The position numbers were made by a program, and so were the translations under genes. A stretch of 64,000 nucleotides of DNA from DATDIC01 sp963777625 (GTDB lineage Bacteria; Pseudomonadota; Alphaproteobacteria; Acetobacterales; Acetobacteraceae), in NCBI GenBank assembly GCA_963777625.1, contig CAVZRO010000006.1, forward strand, positions 1 through 64,000, written 5' to 3'. Positions 28,178 to 38,404 of the stretch are shown piece by piece (the first letter of the stretch is position 1; every line of letters starts with the position of its first letter). Under the pieces are notes generated by a model. The model searched no databases. It was not told where the DNA came from and was given only the letters and a program-made list of their open reading frames with translations.

Positions 28178-28815
28178 GGGGGCGGGGCGGTCGGAACAAG
28201 AAAATTTCACCACGCAGGCGCGGAGATTTACGCGACTGAGACGGTCGGTTTATACAGCGGCAGACGTTATTGTATTCGTCGTGGGCATGGAGGCAGGTGT
28301 TCGCCGGGTGAGAGATGGATTTCCGCTTTCGCGGGAACGACATGGGTGCGAGGACGGCGAACGTAGGTCACCCTAAATGCGGTCTGGTATTAATCGTTAC
28401 TCTGCGCCTGCGTGTCTCTGCGGTGATTTTTTCTATGGCCCGACCCTGCGATTCATGTCCCAGAGCGGGTACTGCGGCAAAGCGTTGGCCGGATCGCGCA
28501 AAAAGATTTCGGTCTGATACCAGATCGCATTGAGGATGCCCCATCCTGCCGGTGTTGCCCGGAGCAACGTGAAGCGGACGAGCGGCGCGGCGGGCGGCAA
28601 AGTCATGGATGGCCGGGACAAGCCCGGCCATGACGGCCGGCCATGACGGAAAGGGTCAGCATCAACGCGGTCTGGTATTAATCGTTACCTCTGCGCCTCC
28701 GTGTCCCCGCGATGTAAGGACCAGATGATGCGCCACGTGCAGCGGTCGTGCGGTGCCGCCGGTGCGATGACCGGATAGTTTCATCCGATCCTGGCCCAAG
28801 GCGACGCCTGATCGT
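28178..28815. repeat. Noncoding region rich in dispersed repeats
   Basis: 638 bases without a supportable gene. A direct repeat gcggtctggtattaatcgtt occurs at about 28379 and 28661, each followed by 'ctctgcgcct..gtgt' elements. A copy of the palindrome atggccgggacaagcccggc is at about 28606. The strings 'atttcaccacgcaggcgcgg' (28204) and 'gtcagcatcaacgcggtctg' (about 28651) recur elsewhere (45990, 43395). This is where ctaG and coxC would normally lie. Confidence 0.65.
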
Positions 28816-29539
28816 TCAGGGGGCGGGCGGGGCGACGGACAGGCCGACGACGTGGTGACGCTCGATCAGGCTGGCGACGAGACCGGACGATTTTGCCTGC
28901 TCCACGAAGTCGCGCAGGAAGGCGGCTCCTGCCGTGTTGACGCGGGCGGTGCCGATCGCCTGCTGCACCGAGGTGAACTGGCCGTCCAGGATGCGGGCGC
29001 CGGGCAGCGACTTCACATCCGAGAGCAGCCGCGGGCGCAGGCCGGCGAGTGCGTCCAGCTTGTCGCGGGTGAACTGTTCAAGCGCGCGAATCGAGGCTGT
29101 TGGAGCGGACCAGTTCAGCGTGACGGATGTTGCGCTCCAGCCAGAGGTCGTAGGCGCTGCGGGCGGTCACCGCGATGCGGATGCCCGGCTGGTCGACGTC
29201 GGCGATGGTGCGCAGCCTGGAGTTGGCGGGGACAAGGTAGGTGGCCTCGATCTCGACGTAGGCGGGGGTGAAGGCGATCTTCTCGGCGCGCGCGGGCTCG
29301 GCGCCGATCAGTCCGATGTCCCAGGTGTCGGTGCCGGCGGCGTCCGCCAATTCGCCGGGGGTGCGGAACGGGACGTAGCGGACGGGGACGCCGAGCCGCT
29401 CGGCCACCGCGTGGGCCATGTCGGGGGCGACGCCGTGCGGGTCGCCGGAGGGGGCACGGCCGGTGACGAGGAGGAAATTGCTGAGATTGATGCCGGCGCG
29501 GAGGACGCCATGGGGGGCAAGCTCGGTGACGTGGGACAT
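28816..29539 (-). CDS. Amino-acid-type ABC substrate-binding protein, one frameshift
   Basis: About 241 residues of the bacterial extracellular solute-binding family 3: PHGVLRAGINLSNFLLVTGR, GVAPDMAHAVAERLGVPVRY, GTDTWDIGLIGAEPARAEKI and AFTPAYVEIEATYLVP are typical. The frame breaks near 29090 and resumes with ALEQFTRDKLDALAGLRPRL to the stop at 28816. The start at 29539 (MSHVTELAP) gives no signal peptide, which is odd for a periplasmic protein; cytosolic members of this fold exist. No permease or ATPase is adjacent. Confidence 0.7.
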
Positions 29540-29877
29540 GGGATGAGGCTCGGTGCTGTTGGCGGAGGGGTATAGCAGGCGGCCGAGGGTTTGAACGATG
29601 GCGAGGAGAAGGGGCACCACGGAGGTGGCGATCGGGGCGATCGTTAGGCCGGCGGAAGTTCCCTGTTAATCTCTGCGCCTCTGCGCCGCTACGGTGAAGC
29701 TTTCTTGTTCTTGCGGTTTGCGAGGTCACGACGTTGGTGGCCGGGACAAGCCCGGCCACCACGGGGGAAGCCCGGCCATGACGGGGGACTAGGGGCGGGG
29801 TATGACGCGGGGACGGGGCGCGCATCCATGCCGGCCGGTTTCCCCGACGCGCGATCCATCCTATATCGGCCACGCGG
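29540..29877. repeat. Intergenic region with two dispersed repeat types
   Basis: 338 bases without a gene. At about 29665 stands 'aatctctgcgcctctgcgcc', a member of the gcctctgcg repeat class. At 29738-29790 stands a doubled palindrome, ggtggccgggacaagcccgg with a second half agcccggccatgacgggg. It separates the binding-protein gene from sdhE; the sdhE promoter must be near 29850. Confidence 0.6.
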
Positions 29878-30147
29878 ATGACCGAATCAGACCCGGCATT
29901 GCTCGACACACGGCGTCGCCGCCTGCTCTATCGCGCGACACACCGTGGCACGCACGAAAACGACCTTCTCATTGGTGGTTTCGTTGCGTCCCGTCTCGCC
30001 CAATTCACGGACTCGGAGCTAGCGGAACTGGAAGACCTGCTCGAACTGCCGGATCCCGACCTGAACAATTGGCTCACCGGCCGCCGGCCGATCCCGCCCG
30101 AGGCCGATACCGCGATGCTCCGCCGCATCAGGGATGCCAGCCGATGA
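29878..30147 (+). CDS. sdhE: Succinate dehydrogenase assembly factor SdhE
   Basis: 89 residues, the full length of the SdhE/Sdh5 family (former DUF339). The conserved LLYRATHRGTHENDLLIGGF holds the RGxxE motif needed for attaching FAD to the flavoprotein subunit of succinate dehydrogenase; FTDSELAELEDLLELPDPDL then NNWLTGRRP also match. It overlaps mfd by ATGA; the sdhE-mfd pair is common in alphaproteobacteria. Confidence 0.92.
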   Translation: MTESDPALLDTRRRRLLYRATHRGTHENDLLIGGFVASRLAQFTDSELAELEDLLELPDPDLNNWLTGRRPIPPEADTAMLRRIRDASR

Positions 30148-33100
30148 CCGCCACGGTTTATGGCGCTCCGGAAGGCTGGGACGCATTCCTGCTGGCGCGG
30201 CGGCGCGCGGAGTTTGCCGGCCCGGTGCTGCACGTGACCCGCGACGATGCCCGCATGGCGCGGCTCGCGGAGGCGCTGGCGTTCGTCGTGCCGGAAGCGG
30301 AGATATTGCGGTTCCCGGCGTGGGACTGCCTGCCGTACGACCGGGTATCGCCCAATGCCGCCCTGGTCTCGGAACGTATCGCCACGCTGGGCCGGCTGCT
30401 GGAACGCGCCGAGCGACCGCGCATCGTGCTGACCACGGTGAATGCGCTGGTGCAGCTTGTCCCGCCGCGCCGACAGCTTTGCCGGCGCCACGCTGGAGTT
30501 GAAGGTCAACGGCGATATCGATGCCGACCGGCTGACCCGCTTCCTCGACGCCAATGGCTATGGCCGCGCCGGCACCGTGATGGAGCCGGGTGAGTACGCC
30601 CTGCGCGGCGGCATCATCGACATTTTCCCGGCCGGCGAGCCGGAGCCGATACGGCTGGATTTGTTCGGCGACACGATCGAATCGATCCGCGCGTTCGATC
30701 CCGCCACTCAGCGCAGCGAGGGCAAGCGTGGCCGGATCATCCTGCGCTCGGTGTCCGAGGTGCCGCTGGACCGCGAGTCGATCGGCCGGTTTCGCACCGC
30801 GTGGCGCGAGCTGTTCGGTCCACCGGCGGCGAGCGATCCGATCTATGACTCGATCTCCGCCGGCCGCCGGCATCCCGGCATGGAGCACTGGACGCCGCTG
30901 TTCCACGCCAGCATGGCGACGCTGCTGGATTATTTGCCGGGCGCTTCGGTGAGCCTGGACCATCAGGCCGAGGAGGTGCTGGCCGGGCGGCTGGAGATGA
31001 TCGCCGACCATTACGAGGCGCGGCGGATGCCGGCGCGCGAGGGCGAGGTGCCCTATCGTCCGCTGCCGCCGGACCGGCTGTACCTGGATCGCAAGGGGTG
31101 GGACGCGATGCTGGCGGACGGCCCGCTATTCGCGTTCAGCCCGTTCGGCAAGCCGGACGGCGCGGTGGGCGTGGACGGCACCGGGCGGCCGGGGCCGATC
31201 TTCAGCCAAGCCGCCACCGGGCCGAACGCGTTCGAGCAACTGAAGGCGCAGGCGACGCGCTGGGCGGACGAGGGTCGCCGGATCGTTGTTGCCGGATGGA
31301 CGCTGGGGTCGCGGGAGCGGTTGCTGAACCTGCTGCGGGAACACGGGTTCAAGGATTATGCGGCGGAGGAGTTCTGGGCGGCGGTGCGCCGCAAGCCGGC
31401 CGGCTCGGTCTCGCTGGTCGTGCTCGGCGTGGAGCGCGGCTTTGTGGCCGAACGGCTGGCGCTGGTGGGCGAGCAGGACCTGCTGGGCGAACGGATCAGC
31501 CGCCCGCCGCGGCGGCGAAAACGGGCCGACCAGTTCATCGCGGAGGCGACGGAGATCGCCGAGGGCGACCTGGTGGTGCACCAGGAATATGGCATCGGGC
31601 GCTATGACGGGCTGGAGACGCTGACTGTCGGCGCGGCGCCGCACGACTGCCTGCGGCTGATCTACGACGGCAACGAGAAGCTGTTCCTGCCGGTCGAGAA
31701 TATCGAGGTGCTGTCGCGCTACGGCAGCGAGGCGCAGGGCGTGGCGCTGGACAAGCTGGGCGGGGTGAGCTGGCAGACGCGCAAGGCGCGGATGAAGCAG
31801 CGCATCCGCGACATGGCGGGCGAGCTGATCCGCATCGCCGCCGCCCGGCAGATCCGGGAAGCGCCTTCCATGGCGCCGGCGGAGGGAAGCTGGGACGAGT
31901 TCTGCGCCCGTTTTCCGTTTGCCGAGACCGAGGACCAGGTGCGCTCCATCTCCGACGTGCTGGAGGACCTCGCGTCGGGGCGGCCGATGGACCGGCTGAT
32001 CTGTGGCGATGTGGGGTTCGGCAAGACCGAAGTGGCGCTGCGGGCGGCGTTCATCGCGGCGATGTCCGGCGCGCAGGTGGCGGTGGTGGTGCCGACCACG
32101 CTGCTGGCGCGGCAGCATTACCGCACCTTCTCCGAGCGGTTTGCCGGGCTGCCGGTGCGGGTGGCGCAGCTTTCGCGCATGGTGCCGGCCAAGGAAGCTG
32201 CGGAGGTGCGCAAGAGCATCACCGACGGCAGCGTGAACATCATCATCGGCACGCATGCCCTGCTGGCGAAATCGATCGCGTTCGCCGATCTCGGGCTGCT
32301 GGTGGTCGATGAGGAGCAGCATTTCGGCGTGGCGCACAAGGAGCGGCTGAAACAGCTCAAGGCCGACGTGCATGTGCTGACGCTGACGGCGACGCCGATC
32401 CCACGGACCTTGCAGCTCGCGCTGACGGGGGTGCGGGAGATGAGCCTGATCGCCACGCCGCCGGTGGACCGGCTGGCGGTGCGCACGTTCATCATGCCGT
32501 TCGACGCGGTGGTGATCCGCGAGGCGGTGCAGCGCGAGCGGTTCCGCGGCGGGCAGATTTTCTGCGTGGTGCCGCGCATCGAGGACCTGCCGCGCATGGC
32601 GGAGCGACTGAAGGAGATCGTGCCGGAAGCGCGGACGGCGCAGGCGCACGGACGGCTGGCGCCGACGGTGCTGGAACGGGTGATGACCGAGTTCAGCGAC
32701 GGCAAGCATGATATCCTGCTGTCCACCAATATCGTGGAGAGCGGGCTGGACATGCCGGCGGTGAACACGCTGGTGATCCACCGCGCCGACATGTTCGGAC
32801 TGGGCCAGCTTTATCAGCTTCGCGGCCGGGTGGGACGCGGCAAGCAGCGCGGCTACGCGTATCTGACCTGGCCGCAGAACCACCGGCTTTCGGCCGCCGC
32901 GCAGAAGCGGCTGGAGGTGATGCAGACGCTGGACAGCCTCGGCGCCGGGTTCACGCTGGCGTCGCACGACCTGGATATTCGCGGCGCCGGAAACTTGCTG
33001 GGCGAGGAGCAGTCGGGGCACATTCGCGAAGTCGGGATCGAACTCTATCAGCAGATGCTGGAAGATGCGGTGGCGGAGCAGCGCGCGGAAGGACGGCGGG

Positions 33101-33576
33101 CGTCGGCGGACCGCGATTGGACTCCGAATATCGCGCTGGGCCTGCCGGTGCTGATCCCCGAGACATATGTGCGGGATTTGCCGGTGCGACTGGGGCTGTA
33201 TCGGCGGATTGGCGCGCTGGCGTCGGATGTGGAAACGGAAGCGATGGCCGCGGAGCTGGTGGACCGGTTCGGCAAGCTGCCGGAAGAGGTGGAGAACCTG
33301 TTGCAGGTGGTGGCTTTGAAGCGCGCCTGCCGCGAAGCGGGCGTGGAAAAGCTGGAGGCGGGACCGAAGGGAATGCTGGTGACGTTCCGCGGCAACCTGT
33401 TCCGCAATCCGGCCGGGCTGGTCTCGTGGCTGGCCAGCAAGGGCGGGCTGGTCCGGCTGCGGCCGGACCACAAGCTGGCGATCGCGCGCGAGATGGATGT
33501 CGACGAACGGATCCGCACGGCTCGCGATCTGCTGAACAGCCTGGTGCGCATCGTCGATCAGGCGAAAGCCGCGTGA
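30144..33576 (+). CDS. mfd: Transcription-repair coupling factor Mfd, one frameshift
   Basis: About 1144 residues. MTATVYGAPEGWDAFLLARR and VLTTVNALVQLVPPR lie in one frame; ADSFAGATLELKVNGDID onward lies in the next, the break being near 30470 (apparently two bases missing in ccgccgcgccgacagc). Domains in order: UvrB-like interaction module, the RNA-polymerase-interacting domain (EGDLVVHQEYGIGRYDGLET), helicase with Walker A (CGDVGFGKTEVALRAAF), DEEQ-type Walker B (VVDEEQHFGV) and motif VI (QLRGRVGRGKQRGYAYL), then the C-terminal TRCF domain (VRDLPVRLGLYRRI). It removes RNA polymerase stalled at lesions and recruits UvrA. A sequencing error is as likely as a real lesion. Confidence 0.93.
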
Positions 33577-33704
33577 TCCGCCAGGCGCTGGAGGGACGCG
33601 CGGGTTTTTACCGTAGAGTCAGTTCACGCTGGCGTGAAACGGTGCTTGAGGCGGACGACTACATTCCCACCTGCCCGGCTGCGTACCTGCTGGAGTTTGG
33701 CAAG

Positions 33705-34034
33705 ATGCGTCCTCTGCTCGGCGCGGCGGCCATTTCCCTGATTGCCGATGTGGCTTTCGCGCAACCGCCGGCCGATGCCGATCCCGCCCTGGCGCCGTGG
33801 TTCCGCAGCCTGACGCAGCCGGGAACCGGGATTTCCTGTTGCTCGGAGGCGGATTGCAGGCGGACGGACTACCGTATCAACGGTGATCATTACGAGGCGA
33901 TGATACAGGGCAGGTGGCAGAGGGTGCCGAACGAGGCCGTGCTGCAACGGGTGGACAATCCGACCGGCAGCGCGGTGGTGTGCTGGACGCCGACACTCGG
34001 CATCATGTGCTTCGTGCGCGGTCCGGAAACCTGA
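33705..34034 (+). CDS. Small secreted cysteine-containing protein, unknown
   Basis: 109 residues. The N-terminus is a signal peptide (MRPLLGAAAISLIADVAFAQ). The mature part contains DADPALAPWFRSLTQPGTGI followed by SCCSEADCRRTDYRINGD, then VVCWTPTLGIMCFVRG, so five cysteines likely form disulfides in the periplasm. The start is chosen for the signal peptide and a GGAG about 12 bases upstream; a longer open frame to the left is only mfd-antiphase sequence. Related small proteins occur in other alphaproteobacteria, without a known role. Its 3' end overlaps the convergent MFS gene by 32 bases. Confidence 0.72.
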   Translation: MRPLLGAAAISLIADVAFAQPPADADPALAPWFRSLTQPGTGISCCSEADCRRTDYRINGDHYEAMIQGRWQRVPNEAVLQRVDNPTGSAVVCWTPTLGIMCFVRGPET

Positions 34035-35388
34035 CCAGGCCCAGCCCGACCAGCACGGCGACGCCGGCCGCGCACAGGATGGCGGCGCGGAAACCGGCGG
34101 CGAAGGTTTCGTCTGCATCGACTGCGGCGCCGGCGCCGACGGCCTGAAACACGATCATCAGCAGGCTGGCGCCAGAGACGATGCCCAGCGTGCGGGTCAA
34201 CATGCCAAGGCTGCCGGCGACGCCGCGCTCCTGCACCGGCATCGCCAGCGTCACCTGGTCGAGATAGGCGACCTGGAACACGCCCAGTCCAAGCCCCTGC
34301 ACGAGCAGCGACCCTGCCAGGGCGGTGATCCGATCCGGCATGGCGATGATCCCGAGCAGGCCGGCAGCGACGAGCCAGGCGGCGGCGACCAGCAATGTGC
34401 GGGGGGACGAGCGCGCGAGCAGCCGCGCCGCCGCCGACGCACCGAGCACCATTCCCGCCGAAGAGGTCGCCAACACCACGCCGCCGAGCGCGACGGGCAG
34501 GTGCGGAACCCGCATGAGCTGAAACGGCACCAGCAGCGGAACGGCGAAGGCGGCAAGGTTCAGCAGGGTGCTCGCCAGATTGACGAGGGCGAAGCGGGGC
34601 TGACGGAATCGCCGCAGATCGATGATGGGGTGCGGCGAGCGCCGCTGCTGGCGGACGAAGCATGCGGCACCGAGCATGGTGGCGGCGAGCAGCGGGAGGG
34701 CGCTGGTCGGATCGGCGAGCCGGTTCAACACCAGCACCAGGCAGGTGATGGTGAAAACGAGCAGCATGGCGCCCGGTGCATCGAACCGATCGGTGCGTGC
34801 GCGGCGTGCCGGAGGCAGGGCCAGGGCAAGGCAGAACGCCGTCGCGGCAAGCGGCGCGCGGAACCAGAACACGATGGTCCAGCCGAGATGCCCGATCAGC
34901 GGTCCCGCCACGGCGGCGCCCACTGCCGCGCCGGCGGCAAACGCGGCGGTGTAGATGCCAAGCGCACGCGGCCGATCGGCTTCGGCATGGAGGCTGGTGA
35001 TGAGCGCCGGTCCGCAGCTCAGGACGAGGCCCGCGCCGGCGCCTTGCAGGACACGAAACAGCAGCAGCAGATGATAGTCCGGCGCGATGGCGCAGAGGAC
35101 GAAGGCGGCGGCACTACAGGCGCAGCCGGCCAGGAACACATGGTTGGCGCCGAAAAGATCGGCGGCGCGGCCGCAGACCAGCATCAGGCTGGCGGTGGCG
35201 AGCGTATAGCTGATCACGAGCCACTGGATGGCCGGCAATGGCAATCCGAAATGACTGGTGATGAAGGGGAAGTCCACGTTTACGGAGGAATCGAGCGGGA
35301 CGACGGTGGTTCCGAGCAGGACGGCGGACACACCGACGATCCGCGCGGCGCGGTTTTCTGCCCCGGCGATGTCCGCGGGCCATGTCAC
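34003..35388 (-). CDS. MFS drug/multi-substrate exporter (DHA2-like)
   Basis: 461 residues and about 14 hydrophobic segments, the size and helix number of EmrB/QacA-type 14-TM proton antiporters. Motif A-like sequence LMLVCGRAADLFGANHVFLA follows helix 2; motif C-like GAGAGLVLSCGPALITSLHA follows later; VPLDSSVNVDFPFITSHFGL at helix 1 matches the D1 motif region of DHA2 carriers. It probably exports toxic hydrophobic compounds. No regulator gene is adjacent. Confidence 0.85.
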   Translation of the reverse strand: MTWPADIAGAENRAARIVGVSAVLLGTTVVPLDSSVNVDFPFITSHFGLPLPAIQWLVISYTLATASLMLVCGRAADLFGANHVFLAGCACSAAAFVLCAIAPDYHLLLLFRVLQGAGAGLVLSCGPALITSLHAEADRPRALGIYTAAFAAGAAVGAAVAGPLIGHLGWTIVFWFRAPLAATAFCLALALPPARRARTDRFDAPGAMLLVFTITCLVLVLNRLADPTSALPLLAATMLGAACFVRQQRRSPHPIIDLRRFRQPRFALVNLASTLLNLAAFAVPLLVPFQLMRVPHLPVALGGVVLATSSAGMVLGASAAARLLARSSPRTLLVAAAWLVAAGLLGIIAMPDRITALAGSLLVQGLGLGVFQVAYLDQVTLAMPVQERGVAGSLGMLTRTLGIVSGASLLMIVFQAVGAGAAVDADETFAAGFRAAILCAAGVAVLVGLGLVRFPDRARST

Positions 35389-35458
35389 GGATGAATAGCA
35401 AAGAAATCGGGCCGGGGCGGTGACCCGCCGCCGGCCCGCGAGACGTGGTGTGTGCTGG

Positions 35459-35728
35459 TCAGACCGCCTTCTTGAGCGTGGGCGAAGCCTTGAACCGCAC
35501 GGTTTTGCCGGCTTTTACCTTGATCGATTCGCCGGTACGCGGATTGAGCCCCTTGCGGGCCTTGGTTTTGCGGACGACGAAGGTGCCAAAGCTGGGCAAG
35601 GTGAATTTGCCGGATTTCTTCAGTTCCTTGACGATCGCATCCATCAGGTGACCAGCGGCACGTGTGGCGGCCGCGCCGGTGAGATCGGCGGATTCCTGAA
35701 TCACCTGGGCAATGAAAGCCTTCGACAT
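35459..35728 (-). CDS. HU-family DNA-binding protein
   Basis: 89 residues. MSKAFIAQVIQESADLTGAA, the dimer core GHLMDAIVKELKKSGKFTLP with SFGTFVVRKTKARKGLNPRT, and GESIKVKAGKTVRFKASPTL form the complete HU/IHF fold, with the arm motif RKGLNPRTGE intact. It bends and compacts DNA in the nucleoid. An AGAGGAGAAC ribosome-binding site precedes the ATG. It stands alone, upstream of the MFS gene. Confidence 0.95.
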   Translation of the reverse strand: MSKAFIAQVIQESADLTGAAATRAAGHLMDAIVKELKKSGKFTLPSFGTFVVRKTKARKGLNPRTGESIKVKAGKTVRFKASPTLKKAV

Positions 35729-36269
35729 ACGTTCTCCTCTCGCGGGTAGGTAGCGCGGCGCGTCGCCGCGACACGCAAGGACGCCGCCCGGAACTACTGG
35801 CGTGCGCGCATGCCAGATTTGCCGCGCCGTTGCAACGGTTTTTCGATGCCGTGGGCAGAAATCGCCGAATTTTCAGCATTATCCGGCAGCCAGTGACCAA
35901 TCGTTCCAGCTATCCGTTATTGGCGCGGATCAATCGCGGTTTGGTGTGGGGAGGGCGGGAGCGGATGGACGGGACAAGCCGGACAAGCCCGGTGACCGCC
36001 TGATCGAACTCGCCCCACGGAAGCAGCTTCAGCATCGCATGGAACACGCTATTCTGGTGCGGCACGGCGTTGACCTCCTCGCGTCCGGTGGCGTCGCCAA
36101 ACGTCGGATGCGAGTAGAATCAATGTCGTGCGCTCGGTACAAGCGAATTCCGTGCCGGACAGCAGGGGACAGGCCCGGCCATGACGACGTGCGGGGGCGA
36201 CGTGGGTGGGACGAGGCCGGCCGGGGCGACGTGGGGGGACAGGGCCGGCGCTGTCGAAGGCGGGCGAGG
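35729..36269. other. Intergenic region with IS end and palindrome copies
   Basis: 541 bases without a gene apart from an IS remnant (listed separately). Palindrome copies lie at about 35965 (gggacaagccggacaagccc) and 36165 (ggggacaggcccggccatga). The HU promoter should lie in 35729-35850. Confidence 0.5.
35997..36172 (-). mobile_element. Right-end remnant of an IS4-family element
   Basis: The stretch is nearly identical to 55366-55532, the transposase 5' end and right terminus of the complete IS at 54254-55533. It includes gaacacgctattctggtgcg, atcaatgtcgtgcgctc and gaattccgtgccggacagca. It contains the first about 22 transposase codons plus the upstream noncoding end. The rest of the element is missing. 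It differs by one inserted g and loss of a t near the end. It sits in a copy of the same 'gggacaagcc' palindrome that the complete element targets. Confidence 0.85.
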
Positions 36270-37712
36270 TCAGAGACCTGCTTGTGAAACGAACTTGGTG
36301 TTCAGATAGGACTCGATCGCTTCCAATCCGCCCTCGGAGCCGTAGCCGGAGTCCTTGACGCCGCCGAAGGGAACTTCGGGCAAGGCAAGCCCGTGATGGT
36401 TGATCGATATCATTCCGGCTTCAACCGCAGCGGCGATCGCCGTGGCGGTCTTGGCGGAGCGCGTGTAGGCGTAGGACGCGAGGCCGAACGGCAGGCGATT
36501 GGCTTCCTCGACGACCTCATCGAAACCACGGAAGGGCGAGATGACGGCGACGGGGCCGAACGGTTCCTCGTTCATGATGCGCGCGTCCCTGGGGACGTTG
36601 GTCAGCACGGTGGGTTCAAAAAAGTTGCCTTTGTTACCGATGCGGTTGCCGCCGGTCTTCAGGTCGGCACCGTGCTTGACCGCGTCGCCGATGAAGGTCT
36701 CCATCGCCTGGATGCGGCGCGGATTGGCCATCGGCCCCATCTGGGTGTCCGCCGCCAGCCCATCGCCCACCCTGGCCGCCCTGATGTGGGCGACGAACTT
36801 GTCCACGAACTGATCGAACACCGGTTCCTGCACCAGGAAGCGCGTGGGCGAGATGCAGACCTGGCCGGCGTTGCGCAGCTTGCTGGCGGACAGGATCTTG
36901 CTGGCGACGTCGATATCGGCGTCGTCGAAGACGATGGTGGGGGCGTGGCCGCCGAGTTCCATGGTGGCGCGCTTCATGTGGGCGCCAGCCAATGCGGCGA
37001 GATGCTTGCCGACGGGAGTGGAGCCGGTGAAGGAGATTTTGCGGATCACCGGATGCGGGATGAGATATTCCGAGATTTCGGCGGGCACGCCGTACACCAC
37101 GTTGACGACGCCGGGTGGAATGCCGGCATCGACGAAGGCGCGGACCAGCTCGGCGGGTGAGGCGGGCGTTTCCTCGGGCGGCTTCACGATGATGGAGCAG
37201 CCGGCGGCAAGTGCGGCGGAGAGCTTGCGCACCACCTGGTTGATGGGAAAGTTCCAGGGCGTGAAAGCTGCGACGGGTCCGACCGGTTCCTTGAGGACGA
37301 GCTGATAGATGCCTTCGGCCCTGGCGGGGATGACGCGTCCGTAGGCGCGACGGGCTTCCTCGGCGAACCAGTCGATCACGTCGGCGCCGGCAAGGGTTTC
37401 CCCCTTCGCCTCGGCGAGCGGCTTGCCTTGCTCCAGCGTCATCAGCCGGGCGATCGCGTCGGCGCGGTCGCGCAGGAGGTTGGCGGCCTTGCGCATGAGC
37501 TTCGCGCGCTCGTAGGCCGAGACCTTGCGCCAGACATGGAAGCCCTTTTCGGCGGCGGCGAGCGCGCGGTCGAGGTCATCGCGATCGGCGTGGGCCACGG
37601 CGCCGATCGGCTCGCCGGTGGCGGGATTGACGACGGTGATGGTGCGGCCGCTGGCCGCCTTGGTCCAGGCACCATCGATGAAAAGCTGAACGTTGGGGTA
37701 GTTGGAGTCCAT
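36270..37712 (-). CDS. NAD(P)-dependent aldehyde dehydrogenase, succinate-semialdehyde-type
   Basis: 480 residues, family length. The catalytic cysteine is in NAGQVCISPTRFLV, the general-base glutamate in TMELGGHAPTIVF, the cofactor-binding turn in KISFTGSTPVGKHL, and the oxyanion asparagine in FTPWNFPINQVV. It resembles GabD/NAD-dependent succinate-semialdehyde dehydrogenases in AYGRVIPA and GLASYAYTR segments, but related enzymes take other semialdehydes. Upstream are an RraA-like gene and a binding-protein gene on the same strand, so it probably oxidises an aldehyde in the same catabolic route. Confidence 0.88.
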   Translation of the reverse strand: MDSNYPNVQLFIDGAWTKAASGRTITVVNPATGEPIGAVAHADRDDLDRALAAAEKGFHVWRKVSAYERAKLMRKAANLLRDRADAIARLMTLEQGKPLAEAKGETLAGADVIDWFAEEARRAYGRVIPARAEGIYQLVLKEPVGPVAAFTPWNFPINQVVRKLSAALAAGCSIIVKPPEETPASPAELVRAFVDAGIPPGVVNVVYGVPAEISEYLIPHPVIRKISFTGSTPVGKHLAALAGAHMKRATMELGGHAPTIVFDDADIDVASKILSASKLRNAGQVCISPTRFLVQEPVFDQFVDKFVAHIRAARVGDGLAADTQMGPMANPRRIQAMETFIGDAVKHGADLKTGGNRIGNKGNFFEPTVLTNVPRDARIMNEEPFGPVAVISPFRGFDEVVEEANRLPFGLASYAYTRSAKTATAIAAAVEAGMISINHHGLALPEVPFGGVKDSGYGSEGGLEAIESYLNTKFVSQAGL

Positions 37713-37729
37713 GAGCTTGCCCCTCCGGT

Positions 37730-38398
37730 TTACAGGACGCCGTGCCGGGCGAAAACGGTCTGCAGACTGTCGCCGGCTTCCAGTTCCGTCCGGGTGGTAT
37801 CCTCGGCGGCGATCTTGTCAAGCGCGGCACGGAACACGGCTTCGGCACGACCGGCGGGGATGATCACGACGCCGTCCACATCACCCATGATCCAATCGCC
37901 CGGGGCGACCTGGACGCCGGCAATGGCGACCGTGGTGTCCTTCTCGATCATTTCGGCGCGGCCCTTGGTATCGAGCGGGCCGATGCCGCCGTGGAAGACC
38001 GGAAAGCTCATGGCGCGGATGCGGGTGACATCGCGGACCAGGCCGTCGGTGACGCATCCGGCGGCGCCGCGGGCGCGGGCGGCGGTGGAGAGAAGCTCGC
38101 CCCAGGGGGCGATGATGTGGGTGGGACCGTTGCAGGCGAGCACGGGGATTTCGCCGGGCTTGAGGTCGTCGATGAGCTCCATTTCGAGCTGGTAGGGGTT
38201 GCGGCCGGGCGTGGGGGTGGCGGCCAGGGTATAACGGCCGGTGCGGGCACGGCCGAACAGCGGCAGGGAATCGTCGAGGGGCCGGATGAAGGGACGCATG
38301 GCCTGGTGCATCAAGCCGAAACTGTCCAGCACGTCCGACAGGACAGCGGTGTAGAGGAGCCGGCGAAGTTCTTCGATGAGGGGAAGAGGGTTGGGCAT
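37730..38398 (-). CDS. RraA-family aldolase/decarboxylase-like protein
   Basis: 222 residues. The RraA/HMG-aldolase family is recognised by TAVLSDVLDSFGLMHQAMRP, ARGAAGCVTDGLVRDVTRIR (the arginine-aspartate of the pyruvate and metal site) and APGDWIMGDVDGVVIIPAGR. Family members cleave 4-hydroxy-4-methyl-2-oxoglutarate or decarboxylate oxaloacetate, while E. coli RraA inhibits RNase E; the first role fits the catabolic neighbours better. The start ATG at 38398 is chosen because the longer open frame upstream is noncoding repeat. It is separated from the aldehyde dehydrogenase by 17 bases. Confidence 0.85.
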   Translation of the reverse strand: MPNPLPLIEELRRLLYTAVLSDVLDSFGLMHQAMRPFIRPLDDSLPLFGRARTGRYTLAATPTPGRNPYQLEMELIDDLKPGEIPVLACNGPTHIIAPWGELLSTAARARGAAGCVTDGLVRDVTRIRAMSFPVFHGGIGPLDTKGRAEMIEKDTTVAIAGVQVAPGDWIMGDVDGVVIIPAGRAEAVFRAALDKIAAEDTTRTELEAGDSLQTVFARHGVL

Positions 38399-38404
38399 TG
38401 GGGT

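Noticed and set aside
31126..33471. Long open frame (781 codons) on the minus strand opposite mfd
   Set aside because: Same reason: antisense to a well recognised gene, with low-complexity Arg/His/Gln-rich translation.
36001..36130. A short coding gene matching LIELAPRKQLQHRMEHAILV
   Set aside because: This is the reverse reading of the IS4 transposase 5' end; the sequence is an IS remnant.
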